63,600 nucleotides of DNA from Clostridia bacterium (GTDB taxonomy: Bacteria; Bacillota; Clostridia; Oscillospirales; Acutalibacteraceae): positions 1 through 63,600 of the forward strand of contig JAFVIF010000044.1 of the NCBI GenBank assembly GCA_017474125.1. The letters are read 5' to 3'. Below the pieces are notes generated by a model, which had not been told where the DNA came from, ran no database searches, and saw nothing but the letters and a program-made list of their open reading frames with translations. This document shows, piece by piece, positions 17,432-26,822 of this stretch; position 1 is the stretch's first letter; every line of letters starts with the position of its first letter. Both the position numbers and the translations under genes were made by a program.

Positions 17432-18187
17432 ATGATTTTTCCGTTTGGCGATTATAACGTTTTAAATATCGGACTGTTTTCTTGGACAAACACCGTGATA
17501 AATAATTTTGAAAAGCCCCGTATAAAACACGGATTTGCGCTGATAACCAAAGGAAAATTTATAATACATACCGAAAACGAAGTAATTGAAGCGGTAAAGG
17601 GTGATTTGCTTTTTCTGCCGCTCTATTCCCGTTATAAAACACAAATAGATTACGCCTCAAGTTATAGTTTGAATTTTTCGAGTCCTGACCTTGACTGTCC
17701 TATTCCTATGAAACTATTTAGTAATGCTGATGAAAAATATGAAAAATATTTTGAACAGCTTATAAATTTAGCAAGAAATGGAGATAGTGAATTTTTAATA
17801 AAAAGCACTTTTTATAAGCTTCTTGACCATATAGTTAAAGATATAGCGGGAATAAAGCCCGAAAAAGAGTGTATAAGAGAAGCAAAAAAACTGATAGAAA
17901 GCGAAAATGATTATTCTATCAGTAAAATTGCGGAAATTTGTATGATAAGCGAAAGCGGTTTAAGACGGCAGTTTAAGGAAACCTACGGTACGTCACCAAA
18001 TGAATACAAAATGAAGATTAAAATAGAAAAGGCAAAATTTCTTTTTGAATCCTCCGACCTAAACGTTACACAGGTTTGTGAAAGGCTTAATTTTTACGAC
18101 ACTGCATATTTTTCAAAGATTTTTAAAAAACACACGGGTTATACACCCATAAGCTACAGAAAAAACAAAACAGGCGCCCTTTTTTAA
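17432..18187 (+). CDS. AraC/XylS family transcriptional regulator
   Basis: The 251-residue protein has an N-terminal cupin-like sensor domain (GKFIIHTENEVIEAVKGDLL, about 48-67) and a C-terminal pair of helix-turn-helix motifs. The second shows the family pattern VCERLNFYDTAYFSKIFKK followed by HTGYTPISYRK. GGAGGGG lies five bases before the ATG. It is divergent from the GH42-like gene across a 127-base spacer and is the likely regulator of that gene, responding to a sugar. It is slightly short for the family and AT-rich compared with metH next to it. Its terminator overlaps the stop and is shared with metH. Confidence 0.92.
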   Translation: MIFPFGDYNVLNIGLFSWTNTVINNFEKPRIKHGFALITKGKFIIHTENEVIEAVKGDLLFLPLYSRYKTQIDYASSYSLNFSSPDLDCPIPMKLFSNADEKYEKYFEQLINLARNGDSEFLIKSTFYKLLDHIVKDIAGIKPEKECIREAKKLIESENDYSISKIAEICMISESGLRRQFKETYGTSPNEYKMKIKIEKAKFLFESSDLNVTQVCERLNFYDTAYFSKIFKKHTGYTPISYRKNKTGALF

Positions 18188-18201
18188 AGGGCACCTGTTT
18201 T
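18167..18201. terminator. Bidirectional terminator between araC-like gene and metH
   Basis: AAAACAGGCGCCCTTT (18167-18182) pairs with AAAGGGCACCTGTTTT (18186-18201), one mismatch, with A and T tracts on both sides. It overlaps the ends of both convergent genes. Confidence 0.85.
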
Positions 18202-20587
18202 ATATTACGCTTTCAGCGTAGCGCACCGTTTCCATAGCGTCTTTTGCGTATTTATGGGCGCCCATTTTATCGGCGTATTCTTTAGTCAGAACAGCGCCGC
18301 CTACTATAACTCTGCAAAAAGGTGCTTTTGCCTTTACAAGGGCAACCGTTTCCTCCATTGCAGGTACGGTGGTGGTCATAAGAGCGCTGAGTCCCAAAAG
18401 GGGCGCCTTGGTTTCTATTACCTTATTTACTATAATATAAGGGTCAACGTCTTTGCCTAAGTCGATTACTTTAAAGCCGTAATTCGAAAGCAACAGCTTA
18501 ACTATATTTTTGCCGATATCGTGTATATCACCCTTTACGGTAGCAATAACAAAGGTTGCCTTTTCGTTTTTGTCGTCCGTTTCCATATTCGACTTAATTA
18601 CGTTAAAGGCGCTTTGAGCGGCCTCGGCGCTCATTAAAAGCTGGGGCAGATACGCCTTTTTATTCTCGTAATCCTTGCCCACCGTATTTAAGGCAGGGAT
18701 AATTTCTCCGTTTACTACCTCTAAGGGAGCTTCTGTTTTTAAAAGCTCGGCGGTAATAAGTCCCGCTTTATCCTTAAAGCCCTTAATTATTGCCTTTTGC
18801 AATTCACTTGCGAATTCCTCGGCGGTCTTTTCCCTATTCTCTGTTACCAAAGCAGCTTCCGTAAAAGCCTTGGCCGCTTCAATATAGCTTTCGCAGTTTT
18901 CATCCTTTCCGCATAAAGCGTTAAAGGCATAATAGGTTTTCATCATTTCCCACGAATAGGGGTTCATAATTGCCGCCGACAGGCCCTTTTGCAGGGCAAG
19001 AGCAAAAAAGGTGCTGTTTATTACCTCGCGGCAAGGGAGCCCGAAGGAAACGTTGGAAACTCCTAAAGAGGTGTGACAGCCTAAGGTGCTTTTAATAACG
19101 CTTAAGGCTTCAAGGGTAGCAAGAGCGGCATTTTTGTCGGCGCTAATGGTCAGAGCAAGGGTATCGAAGATAATATCCCTTTTATCAATGCCGTATTCCT
19201 CGGCGGTTTTTAAAATGCGCTTTGCTATATCTACTCTGCCCTCTGCCGTTTCGGGAATACCCTTTTCATCAAGGGTTAAAGCAATAATTGCGCCGCCGTA
19301 TTTTTTGGCAAGGGGGAATATAGCCTCCATACTTTCCTTTTTACCGTTAACCGAATTAATAAGAGGCTTACCGTTATAAAGGCGAAGGGCCGCTTCCAAT
19401 GCGGCAGGGTCGCTTGAATCAAGCTGCAGGGGTAAATTCGTTACCGCCTGCAAAGCCGTTACGGCAGAGCAAAGCATTTCCTTTTCATCAATTTCGGGAA
19501 GTCCCACGTTTACGTCAAGAATATGCGCGCCCTTTTCCTGCTGATTAACGCCCTCGTTTAAAATATAGTTAATATCATTATTTTTAAGGGCTTCCTTAAA
19601 CAGCTTTTTACCCGTAGGATTAATGCGCTCGCCGATAAGCAGCGGCTTATCACCGAAAAATACCGCGTGGGTATAGGAGGATATAAAGGTATAATTCTTT
19701 TTTTCGGTTTTTTTAGGCTTAATTTGGGCGGTTTTGTCCACAACCTCCTTTATATATTCGGGGGTTGTACCGCAACAGCCGCCTGCTATTCGCACACCAA
19801 GGCTAATATATTCCTTCATTGCTCCTGCGAATTCATCCTTGGTAACGTCAAAAAGGGTTTGGCCGTTTTTTATAACGGGAAGCCCTGCGTTGGGCTGAAG
19901 CATTACGGGGATAGAGGAATATTTTAAAAGCTCATTAACTACACCCTTTAGCTGCTTTGGGCCTAAAGAACAGTTAGCACCCAAGGCATCGGCACCCATA
20001 CTCTCAATTAAGGCCACCATTGCCGCAGGGGAAGCCCCCGTCATCAGCTTACCGTCCTCGCCGTAGGCATTGGTTACCACTACGGGCAAATCGGTGCTTT
20101 CCTTAACGGCAAGCAGGGCCGCCTTTGTTTCGTAGGAATCGTTCATTGTTTCAATAACGATAAGGTCGGCGCCGTATTTTTCGCCTAAGACGGCGGTGGC
20201 TTTAAAAATCTCCACCGCTTTTTCAAAATCCAAATCGCCAAGGGGCTTTAACAGCCTTCCCGTAGGGCCTATATCAAGAGCGATAAGCTTTTCGCCCTTA
20301 TTCTCGCTTTGCTTTCGGGCGGTGTCGGCATTTTCTATTGCCGCCTTTATAATTTGGCTTAGCTCATTTTGGCTGAATTTTAAAATATTTGCGCCGAAGG
20401 TGTTGGTTGTAACAACGTTACTGCCTGCATCATAATATGCCTTGTGAATGGCAATAACATCGTTTTTATGGGTAATATTCCACCTTTCGGGGCACTCTCC
20501 CGGAAGAAGTCCCCGTTTTTGTAAAAGTGTACCCATACCACCGTCAAAATAAACGGTGCCGTTATTTAAAAGCTCTTTAAAACTCAT
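18200..20587 (-). CDS. metH: B12-dependent methionine synthase, short form without activation domain
   Basis: MetH moves a methyl group from methyltetrahydrofolate to homocysteine through cobalamin. The 795-residue protein holds three of the four usual modules. The homocysteine domain (1-290) has zinc ligands Cys206 (GANCSLGP) and Cys271-Cys272 (GGCCGTTP). The pterin domain (about 300-565) contains GERINPTG. The helical cap and B12 domain (about 580-795) has GDIHDIGK (686-693) with cobalt-ligand His689. The C-terminal S-adenosylmethionine reactivation domain is absent, but the adjacent upstream gene encodes that domain alone. The four-gene order ABC-metF-activation-metH suggests one transcript. 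No methionine or cobalamin riboswitch was seen. Confidence 0.95.
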   Translation of the reverse strand: MSFKELLNNGTVYFDGGMGTLLQKRGLLPGECPERWNITHKNDVIAIHKAYYDAGSNVVTTNTFGANILKFSQNELSQIIKAAIENADTARKQSENKGEKLIALDIGPTGRLLKPLGDLDFEKAVEIFKATAVLGEKYGADLIVIETMNDSYETKAALLAVKESTDLPVVVTNAYGEDGKLMTGASPAAMVALIESMGADALGANCSLGPKQLKGVVNELLKYSSIPVMLQPNAGLPVIKNGQTLFDVTKDEFAGAMKEYISLGVRIAGGCCGTTPEYIKEVVDKTAQIKPKKTEKKNYTFISSYTHAVFFGDKPLLIGERINPTGKKLFKEALKNNDINYILNEGVNQQEKGAHILDVNVGLPEIDEKEMLCSAVTALQAVTNLPLQLDSSDPAALEAALRLYNGKPLINSVNGKKESMEAIFPLAKKYGGAIIALTLDEKGIPETAEGRVDIAKRILKTAEEYGIDKRDIIFDTLALTISADKNAALATLEALSVIKSTLGCHTSLGVSNVSFGLPCREVINSTFFALALQKGLSAAIMNPYSWEMMKTYYAFNALCGKDENCESYIEAAKAFTEAALVTENREKTAEEFASELQKAIIKGFKDKAGLITAELLKTEAPLEVVNGEIIPALNTVGKDYENKKAYLPQLLMSAEAAQSAFNVIKSNMETDDKNEKATFVIATVKGDIHDIGKNIVKLLLSNYGFKVIDLGKDVDPYIIVNKVIETKAPLLGLSALMTTTVPAMEETVALVKAKAPFCRVIVGGAVLTKEYADKMGAHKYAKDAMETVRYAESVI

Positions 20588-20595
20588 AAGGAAAA

Positions 20596-21195
20596 CTACT
20601 CCTTTTCTTTTAATCCCACAAAGGCGGTAACCGATTTTGAGGGTGACATAAGCAGACTGTTATTAAGGGTTACGCCGATTTTGCGCGGACAGTCAAGCAA
20701 AGCGAAAATATCCCGCTGAGTATCAACGGGCAAATCGCCGTAGCCGGCCGAAAAGCGTTTTGTTAAGGTAAACCTCGTTTCCTTTTCTATTTCGGCACAA
20801 AGGGTATTACAAAGCGCTTCAACCCGCTCGTTTCCTATTGCGTCAAGGAGTAAAGCGCGGGTTTGGGCCATATTAGAATATTTTAAAATAAGTCGGTCAA
20901 GGCCTATTCCTATGCTTGCGGCAAAAATCACCGCTTTTTTACAGCCGGAAAGCGCCGAAGCAAGGCTTTTTGAAGCAACCTTAAACAAAGTAAAATCGCA
21001 AACGCTTCCCGTTATATTAAGGTCAAGAATTATATAGCAGGCCTTATAGGAAAGAAGCCCTTCCGCCTCCTCCTTACACTGCTCAATTAACGCGGAAATT
21101 TCGCCGTAGGGCGCTTTTGCGCCTGCGTAGCGCAGTATTTCACTATTGCTGAATTGCGGCTGTGAAAAGGTTTTTACAACTACTGTGTTCATCAT
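20596..21195 (-). CDS. Stand-alone MetH reactivation domain protein
   Basis: The 199-residue protein resembles the C-terminal activation domain of methionine synthase, which binds S-adenosylmethionine and remethylates oxidised cobalamin. The conserved core is RFSAGYGDLPVDTQRDIF followed by CPRKIGVTLNNSLLMSPSKSVTAFVG. In most bacteria this is fused to MetH; here it is a separate protein directly upstream of the short metH with an 8-base gap, and its start overlaps the metF stop by four bases. Complementation in trans is therefore very likely. MMNTVVV offers two adjacent ATG starts. Confidence 0.9.
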   Translation of the reverse strand: MMNTVVVKTFSQPQFSNSEILRYAGAKAPYGEISALIEQCKEEAEGLLSYKACYIILDLNITGSVCDFTLFKVASKSLASALSGCKKAVIFAASIGIGLDRLILKYSNMAQTRALLLDAIGNERVEALCNTLCAEIEKETRFTLTKRFSAGYGDLPVDTQRDIFALLDCPRKIGVTLNNSLLMSPSKSVTAFVGLKEKE

Positions 21196-22067
21196 TTTTT
21201 CAAAATACTTGATAAATTACTTTGTATTTTTTCGGCAACGTCGGGCTTATTCATAGAATAAACGTGAACGTTGGTTATTCCGTTGGCAAAAAGGGCGATT
21301 ATTTGGTCGGTAGCATAAATAATGCCCGCCTGCTTCATAGCGTCGGGGTCGTTTGAGAACCTATCCACCAAGCTTTTAAAGCGCTGAGGCATAAAGGAAC
21401 CCGACAGCTTTATTGCGCGGTCAACCTGATTTGCATTGGTTATGGGCATAACGCCCGGTATAACCGGTACGGTAATACCCGCCTCCCTTATTTTATAAAG
21501 GAAGTTATATAAAAGGTTGTTGTCGAAAAACATTTGGGTGGTTAAAAAGTCACAGCCCGCCTCTACCTTTTCTTTTAAGTATTTAATGTCTTCCCCTTGG
21601 GTTGCGCTTTCGGGATGCACCTCGGGATAACAGGCGCCCCCTATACAAAAATCGGGGTTTGCCTGCTTTAATTCGTAAACAAGGTCAATGGCGTGCTTAT
21701 AGTCGCTTTTTCTAATATCAAAGCTCCCGTTTTCGGGGATATCGCCGCGAAGCGCCATAACGTTTTCAATACCTGCCGCCTTAATTTCGGCAATACGCTC
21801 CTTTACGGTTTCCCTTTTAGAGGAAACGCAGGTAAGATGCTCCAGAGTAGGCACCCCGTAAAGGTTTTTAATATTCTTGGCAATATCAAGGGTATATTTA
21901 CTTGTTCCGCCCCCTGCCCCGTAGGTAACGCTCATAAAGGAGGGGCACAGCTTGGCAATTTCCTCGGTGGCCGCTTTCACGTTTTCAAAGCTCGTTTCAC
22001 TTTTAGGAGGAAAAACCTCAAAGGAAAGCGACGGCACACCCTTACTTATAACGTCGGTAATTTTCAT
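21192..22067 (-). CDS. metF: 5,10-Methylenetetrahydrofolate reductase
   Basis: MetF reduces methylene-tetrahydrofolate to methyl-tetrahydrofolate, the methyl donor for the MetH encoded two genes downstream. The 291-residue protein is a typical single-domain FAD-binding TIM barrel: SFEVFPPKSETSFENV at 15-30, the VTYGAGGGTS motif near 49, LRGD near 106, and GGACYPEVHPES near 144. The last four bases overlap the reactivation-domain gene (ATGA). Together with the next two genes it supplies the complete folate-to-methionine methyl transfer route. Confidence 0.97.
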   Translation of the reverse strand: MKITDVISKGVPSLSFEVFPPKSETSFENVKAATEEIAKLCPSFMSVTYGAGGGTSKYTLDIAKNIKNLYGVPTLEHLTCVSSKRETVKERIAEIKAAGIENVMALRGDIPENGSFDIRKSDYKHAIDLVYELKQANPDFCIGGACYPEVHPESATQGEDIKYLKEKVEAGCDFLTTQMFFDNNLLYNFLYKIREAGITVPVIPGVMPITNANQVDRAIKLSGSFMPQRFKSLVDRFSNDPDAMKQAGIIYATDQIIALFANGITNVHVYSMNKPDVAEKIQSNLSSILKK

Positions 22068-22084
22068 ACACCTTCACCTCAATA

Positions 22085-23812
22085 TCAGTTAAAATCATTT
22101 GCTCTGAACTGGAGAGAATACAGGTCTTTATATATTCCCTCCTGCTGCATAAGCTCATTATGGCTGCCCTTTGCACACACCCTGCCGTTGTCAATTACGG
22201 CTATGGTGTCGGCAGTACGTATTGTGGATAAGCGGTGAGCAACCACTATTGTTGTTCTTCCCTTGCAAAGCTCGTCTAAAGCGCCTTGAATAAGTATTTC
22301 GGTGGTGTTGTCAAGAGCGCTCGTGGCCTCGTCCAAAATAAGCACGGCAGGGTTTTTAAGGAAAACGCGAGCAATGCTTATTCTTTGCTTTTGTCCTCCC
22401 GACAGACGAACACCCCGTTCACCGATTTCGGTATCGTACCCCTTTTCAAGGGTCATAACAAAATCGTGAATATTGGCACTTTTTGCGGCGGCTATCATTT
22501 CCTCCTCGGTAGCATCTAACCTTCCGTACATAATATTATCCCTGATTGTACCCGCAAAGAGAAAAACGTCCTGCTGAACGATACCGATATTACTGCGAAG
22601 AGAATTAAGGGTAATATCGTTTATATTTTTGCCGTCCAATAAAATTTCGCCCTCACTCAGGCTGTAAAAACGGGGAATAAGGTGACAAATGGTGGTTTTG
22701 CCGCCTCCCGAATGGCCTACAAGTGCAAGCTTTTCACCCTTCCTTATACGAAGAGATACGCTATCAAGTACCTCGCCGTCCTCGGTGCCGTAGGAAAAGG
22801 AAACGTTTTTAAATTCTATTTCACCCTCGGCTGTGCCTATATCAACAGCGCCCTGCTTATCCGCTTCGGGCTCCTCGTCCATAATTTCAATAAACCTTGC
22901 AAAGCCCGAAACACCGTTTTGGTATTGCTCCATAAAGCCGATAAGCTGGGTTACGGGGTTAATGAAAATATTAACCGAAACAATAAAGGTGGAATAATCG
23001 CCAAAGTCAATTTTACCTGCATAAAGATAAAGACCACCCGCAATTATAATAATTACGTTAAACACGTCGGTTATAAAGGTAGAGGAGGAATGGAACTGCG
23101 CCATTGCCTTATAGGCCTTATGGCAGGCGCCTACGAAAAGGTTGTTGTTTTTCTGAAACTTTTCCATTTCCTTTTCGCCGCCTACAAAGGCTTTGGTAAC
23201 GCGAATACCCGTTATACTGCTTTCGGTGGCGGCATTAATGCCCGAGGTGGTTACTCTGCGCTCGGCAAAGGCATCCTTCATTTTTTTACGAAGATGCATT
23301 GAAACAAACAAAAGCACAGGCACGCAGGCAAAAATAATAAGGGTTAAGGGCAAATTTATGGTAGAAAGATAAATAAAGGAGCCTATTACCGTAAGGGAGC
23401 TTATTATAATATTCTCGGGGCCGTGGTGGGCAAGCTCGGCAACGTCGAAAAGGTCGTTGGTCATACGGGAAACAATATGTCCCGTTTCGGTATTGTCGTA
23501 ATAGGTAAAGGGAAGCTTTTGCAGATGGGTAAACATATCGGTACGCATTTGCGCCTGCATACGGGTACCTATAAGGTGTCCGTAATACTGCACGAAATAA
23601 CGAAGCAGCATACGTATAACGTAAAGGAAAAGCACTCCTGCGCCTGCGGCAATAATAAGCTTATACCTTTTATTGGGAATAAGCACGTTTAACATTAGAT
23701 TGGTAATAATAGGATAAACAAGCCCTATTACCGAAATGAAAAGGGATGCCGTCATATCGGCGAAAAAGAGCCTTTTATGAGGCTTATAATATTCAATGAA
23801 ACGCTTAAACAT
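22085..23812 (-). CDS. ABC exporter, fused permease and ATPase
   Basis: The 575-residue half-transporter has six membrane helices in residues about 15-300 and a nucleotide-binding domain after about 330, with Walker A GHSGGGKTT, the Q-loop near IGIVQQDVFLF, signature LSGGQKQR, Walker B VLILDEATSALD and the switch His in VVAHRLST. It is of the homodimeric MsbA/LmrA type that exports lipids, drugs or peptides. GAAAGGAAG supports the ATG at 23812 rather than an earlier frame start at 23848. It lies 17 bases upstream of metF with no terminator between, so the methionine genes may be read from its promoter; a functional link is not evident. Confidence 0.95.
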   Translation of the reverse strand: MFKRFIEYYKPHKRLFFADMTASLFISVIGLVYPIITNLMLNVLIPNKRYKLIIAAGAGVLFLYVIRMLLRYFVQYYGHLIGTRMQAQMRTDMFTHLQKLPFTYYDNTETGHIVSRMTNDLFDVAELAHHGPENIIISSLTVIGSFIYLSTINLPLTLIIFACVPVLLFVSMHLRKKMKDAFAERRVTTSGINAATESSITGIRVTKAFVGGEKEMEKFQKNNNLFVGACHKAYKAMAQFHSSSTFITDVFNVIIIIAGGLYLYAGKIDFGDYSTFIVSVNIFINPVTQLIGFMEQYQNGVSGFARFIEIMDEEPEADKQGAVDIGTAEGEIEFKNVSFSYGTEDGEVLDSVSLRIRKGEKLALVGHSGGGKTTICHLIPRFYSLSEGEILLDGKNINDITLNSLRSNIGIVQQDVFLFAGTIRDNIMYGRLDATEEEMIAAAKSANIHDFVMTLEKGYDTEIGERGVRLSGGQKQRISIARVFLKNPAVLILDEATSALDNTTEILIQGALDELCKGRTTIVVAHRLSTIRTADTIAVIDNGRVCAKGSHNELMQQEGIYKDLYSLQFRANDFN

Positions 23813-23875
23813 TGCAAAACTTCCTTTCAATCTATTAAATTGTATCACATTTTTTTGTTCACTTCAACAAGGTGG

Positions 23876-23904
23876 TTGACAAAAAAGATAAAATAATATA
23901 TAAT
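23876..23904 (+). promoter_or_regulatory. Consensus sigma-A promoter of the tyrS T-box transcript
   Basis: Perfect TTGACA (23876-23881), 17 bases, perfect TATAAT (23899-23904), directly ahead of the T-box leader. Confidence 0.92.
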
Positions 23905-23910
23905 TTTTTA

Positions 23911-24162
23911 AGATATTAAAGGCTATGACCGAAAACAAGTAGCAATTTTTCCTTTATAAAGAGAAGCCCCGTTTGGTGCGAGGGGTCGTAAAGGGTCTTT
24001 GTGAATACAGTTCGAACAGCCGCTTTATGCCGCTTAATGCCCGTTAAAGCATAGTGTCAACGACACACCGAGGTACGCTTTGCGAAAAGCGTATAAATAG
24101 AGGTGGTACCGCGTAATTTCGCCCTCTGTCAAGCTTTTTTGACAGAGGATTTTTTATTTTTT
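23911..24162 (+). promoter_or_regulatory. T-box leader of tyrS (tyrosine specifier)
   Basis: The T-box core AGAGGTGGTACCGCG lies at 24099-24113. A terminator follows: CCTCTGTCAA (24123-24132), loop, TTGACAGAGG (24139-24148), then a T tract. The bases after the core (CGCCCTCT) can pair with AGAGG to form the antiterminator, which is incompatible with the terminator. Uncharged tRNA-Tyr would stabilise the antiterminator and let tyrS be transcribed. A TAC at 24006-24008 in GTGAATACAG is in a plausible specifier position, matching tyrosine. Stem I spans about 23925-24040; its details were not folded. Confidence 0.93.
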
Positions 24163-24174
24163 GGAGGAAACGAA

Positions 24175-25395
24175 ATGGGAATTTATGAAGAACTGGTTGC
24201 CCGCGGCCTTATTGCTCAGGTAACCAACGAGGACGAAATCAGAACAATGATAAACAGCGGAAAGGCAACCTTTTATATTGGCTTTGACTGTACCGCTGAC
24301 AGCCTTACTGCAGGTCACTTTATGGCGCTTACCCTTATGAAGCGTTTACAAATGGCAGGTAACAAGCCCGTAGCCCTTATCGGCGGCGGCACTACCATGA
24401 TCGGTGACCCCTCGGGCAGAACCGATATGAGAAAAATGCTTACCAAAGAGGATATTGACCATAATGCCGAATGCTTTAAGCGTCAAATGGAGCGTTTTAT
24501 TGAATTTGGCGAGGGCAAGGCAAAAATGGTTAACAACGCAGAATGGCTTTTAAGCCTTAACTACGTTGATTTACTCAGAGAGGTTGGTGCCTGCTTCTCG
24601 GTTAACAATATGCTCAGAGCAGAATGCTACAAGCAGAGAATGGAAAAGGGTCTTTCCTTCTTAGAGTTTAACTATATGATTATGCAGAGCTACGACTTCT
24701 ACTACCTTTTCCAGCACTACGGCTGTAATATGCAGTTCGGCGGTGACGACCAATGGAGTAATATGCTTGGCGGTACCGAGCTTATCAGAAAAAAGCTGGG
24801 CAAGGATGCTCACGCTATGACCATTACCCTGCTCACCGACTCTCAGGGCAAAAAAATGGGCAAAACCGCCGGCAATGCCGTTTGGCTCGACCCCAACAAA
24901 ACCTCTCCCTACGACTTCTTCCAGTATTGGAGAAATGTTGACGATGCCGACGTTCTTAAATGCATCCGTATGCTCACCTTCCTGCCCTTAGAGCAGATTG
25001 ATGAAATGGACAAGTGGGAAGGCAGCGAATTAAATAAGGCCAAGGAAATTTTAGCCTACGAGCTTACCAAAATGGTACACGGCGAGGAGGAGGCCGAAAA
25101 GGCGCTTAACGCCGCTAAAAATATGTTTGCAGGCGGTAAGGATTCTGCCGATATCCCCTCGGTTACCCTTTCAGCCGACGATTTAGGCGAAAACGGTATA
25201 GGTATACTTGATATTATGGTAAAAAGCGGTCTTTGCGCTTCTAAGAGCGAAGCAAGAACTCTTGTTACTCAGGGCGGTGTCAGCGTAAACGAAGAAAAGG
25301 TTACCGTTCCCGCTACCTTCTATACCGAAGAACAGCTTAAGGCAGGCCTTCTTATCCAAAAGGGCAAAAAGAAATTTATAAAGGTAACCCTTTAA
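24175..25395 (+). CDS. tyrS: Tyrosyl-tRNA synthetase
   Basis: TyrS charges tRNA-Tyr in a class I two-step reaction. The 406-residue protein has the HIGH-like TAGH at 45-48 in the Rossmann fold, the substrate-binding YDFYYLFQHYGCNMQFGGDDQW region, the KMSKS-like KMGKT loop after LLTDSQGK, and a C-terminal S4 RNA-binding domain (about 340-400). The ATG at 24175 is set by GGAGG at 24163-24167; the frame extends back into the T-box but has no ribosome site there. Expression is expected to be induced by tyrosine starvation through the T-box leader. It ends at a strong bidirectional terminator. Confidence 0.98.
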   Translation: MGIYEELVARGLIAQVTNEDEIRTMINSGKATFYIGFDCTADSLTAGHFMALTLMKRLQMAGNKPVALIGGGTTMIGDPSGRTDMRKMLTKEDIDHNAECFKRQMERFIEFGEGKAKMVNNAEWLLSLNYVDLLREVGACFSVNNMLRAECYKQRMEKGLSFLEFNYMIMQSYDFYYLFQHYGCNMQFGGDDQWSNMLGGTELIRKKLGKDAHAMTITLLTDSQGKKMGKTAGNAVWLDPNKTSPYDFFQYWRNVDDADVLKCIRMLTFLPLEQIDEMDKWEGSELNKAKEILAYELTKMVHGEEEAEKALNAAKNMFAGGKDSADIPSVTLSADDLGENGIGILDIMVKSGLCASKSEARTLVTQGGVSVNEEKVTVPATFYTEEQLKAGLLIQKGKKKFIKVTL

Positions 25396-25414
25396 GCAAA
25401 CACTAAAAAGTGAA

Positions 25415-25451
25415 AAGGGGCTGTCTCACTAAAGAAGTGAGACAGCCCCTT
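25415..25451. terminator. Bidirectional terminator between tyrS and the CapA gene
   Basis: AAGGGGCTGTCTCAC (25415-25429) pairs perfectly with GTGAGACAGCCCCTT (25437-25451). A and T tracts occur on both sides, so it serves both converging transcripts. Confidence 0.92.
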
Positions 25452-25457
25452 ATTTTA

Positions 25458-26801
25458 TTATTCTGCGCTATTTAAGCCGTTGTCGGTTTTAAAGCGAACC
25501 TCACAGCCTAAGTATTCCTGACATTTTGTCAGTCCCTCGGCTACAATTTTTTTGGTGCGCTCAAAGGATTTTTTGCCTGTAGAGGCGCTAAGCCCCTGAT
25601 TATAAAAGGCATTTTCGTCGGGCAATGCGTAAAGCACGTATTCTGCATTACTGCCGTAGCCCGTTTTATCAACCCACGCAGGGATAATATCTACACCGCT
25701 GAGCACAACCTTGCCGTCGCTGTACTTATCAAAGGTATAGTAAAAGAGCATTCCGTCCTCGGTGTGACCCGTGGGGCAATCCTCGTATAGCTGATTAAGT
25801 CGCTGATTGGAAACGGCATTACCCATAGAATAAAGGCATACCGTTTTATGGGTGCCGTCGGCGGAGGTAAGCAAATCAATAGGCTGAATAACGTGAGGGT
25901 GACCGCCTACAATAACGTCAACACCCAAATCGCAAAGCTTTTGGGCTATTTGCTCCTGCCAGCGGTTTTGGCGAATTTGATACTCGTTGCCCCAATGCAT
26001 ATAGAAAACTATAGCCTCGGCGCCGTTTTGCTTCATATCGGAAATAACAGACTGCACTTCGTTATAAAAGCTGTTTAAATCGTCGTAATTAAAGGAAGCA
26101 ATAAGGTCAACGCCCTCGCCCCTTACAGCTCTGCCGTTTATTGATTTAGTGCCCTCACCCTGAGAAACGTTTTCATAGGTGTAGCAGGCCATACCGATTT
26201 TTACACCGTCTACCTCCTTTACCGTATAAAGCTTGGAGGTCGTATCCTCACGCGTGCCTATAAAGGGCATATTTTTTTCTCTTAACACCCTTGCGGTACG
26301 CTTTAAACCGTTAAGCCCCGTATCGTAGCAATGATTATTGGAGGTAAGAAGCATATCTACACCCGATGCCTTAATATAATCAATAAGGCTGTCGGGAGTG
26401 TTAAAGGCAGGATAGCCTCTGTAATTTCCCGCTTCCCTGCCGCCCAAGGTTACCTCTAAATTAGCAATGGCAAGGTCAGCGTTGTTAAAGTAGGATGAAA
26501 CCTCTCGGAACAAGGGTGAAAAATTATAATCGTCACCCTCCTTTGCGGCTGTAAGTAAAGGCGAATGAATAAGTATATCACCTGTATTAACCACCGTTGC
26601 ACTGCTTACCACGTAGGGCTCCTCTGGTAGTGACGGCGTATCATCCTTTGAGCCTGTGTCAAGGGTTTTTCCGCCACCCATATCAATAAGCTTATCAATG
26701 CCGCAGCCTGCCAAGGCAACAATGATTATAAGTAAAACCGCAGTAATGCACAAAAATATATTGCGCCTTAATATTTTTTGTTTTCGCGTCCTTTTTTTCA
26801 T
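25458..26801 (-). CDS. CapA/PgsA-like cell-surface metallophosphatase-fold protein
   Basis: The 447-residue protein has a basic start, one hydrophobic segment ending in a lipobox-like LAGC (about 30-33), and a CapA domain. Motifs fit the calcineurin-like metal site: NTGDILIH, NLEVTLGG, TSNNHCYDTG, YMHWGNEY and VGGHPHVIQP. CapA relatives take part in poly-gamma-glutamate capsule assembly or act as uncharacterised envelope enzymes. There are no capB/capC genes here. It is the last gene of an operon with an LTA-synthase-like sulfatase and an unknown anchored protein, pointing to a role in wall or capsule polymer metabolism outside the membrane. Confidence 0.88.
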   Translation of the reverse strand: MKKRTRKQKILRRNIFLCITAVLLIIIVALAGCGIDKLIDMGGGKTLDTGSKDDTPSLPEEPYVVSSATVVNTGDILIHSPLLTAAKEGDDYNFSPLFREVSSYFNNADLAIANLEVTLGGREAGNYRGYPAFNTPDSLIDYIKASGVDMLLTSNNHCYDTGLNGLKRTARVLREKNMPFIGTREDTTSKLYTVKEVDGVKIGMACYTYENVSQGEGTKSINGRAVRGEGVDLIASFNYDDLNSFYNEVQSVISDMKQNGAEAIVFYMHWGNEYQIRQNRWQEQIAQKLCDLGVDVIVGGHPHVIQPIDLLTSADGTHKTVCLYSMGNAVSNQRLNQLYEDCPTGHTEDGMLFYYTFDKYSDGKVVLSGVDIIPAWVDKTGYGSNAEYVLYALPDENAFYNQGLSASTGKKSFERTKKIVAEGLTKCQEYLGCEVRFKTDNGLNSAE

Positions 26802-26822
26802 AACAATCCCCTACAAAAAACC

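Noticed and set aside
22068-22084. SAM or cobalamin riboswitch ahead of metF
   Set aside because: The gap to the upstream exporter is only 17 bases, and no such structure was recognised upstream of the exporter either.
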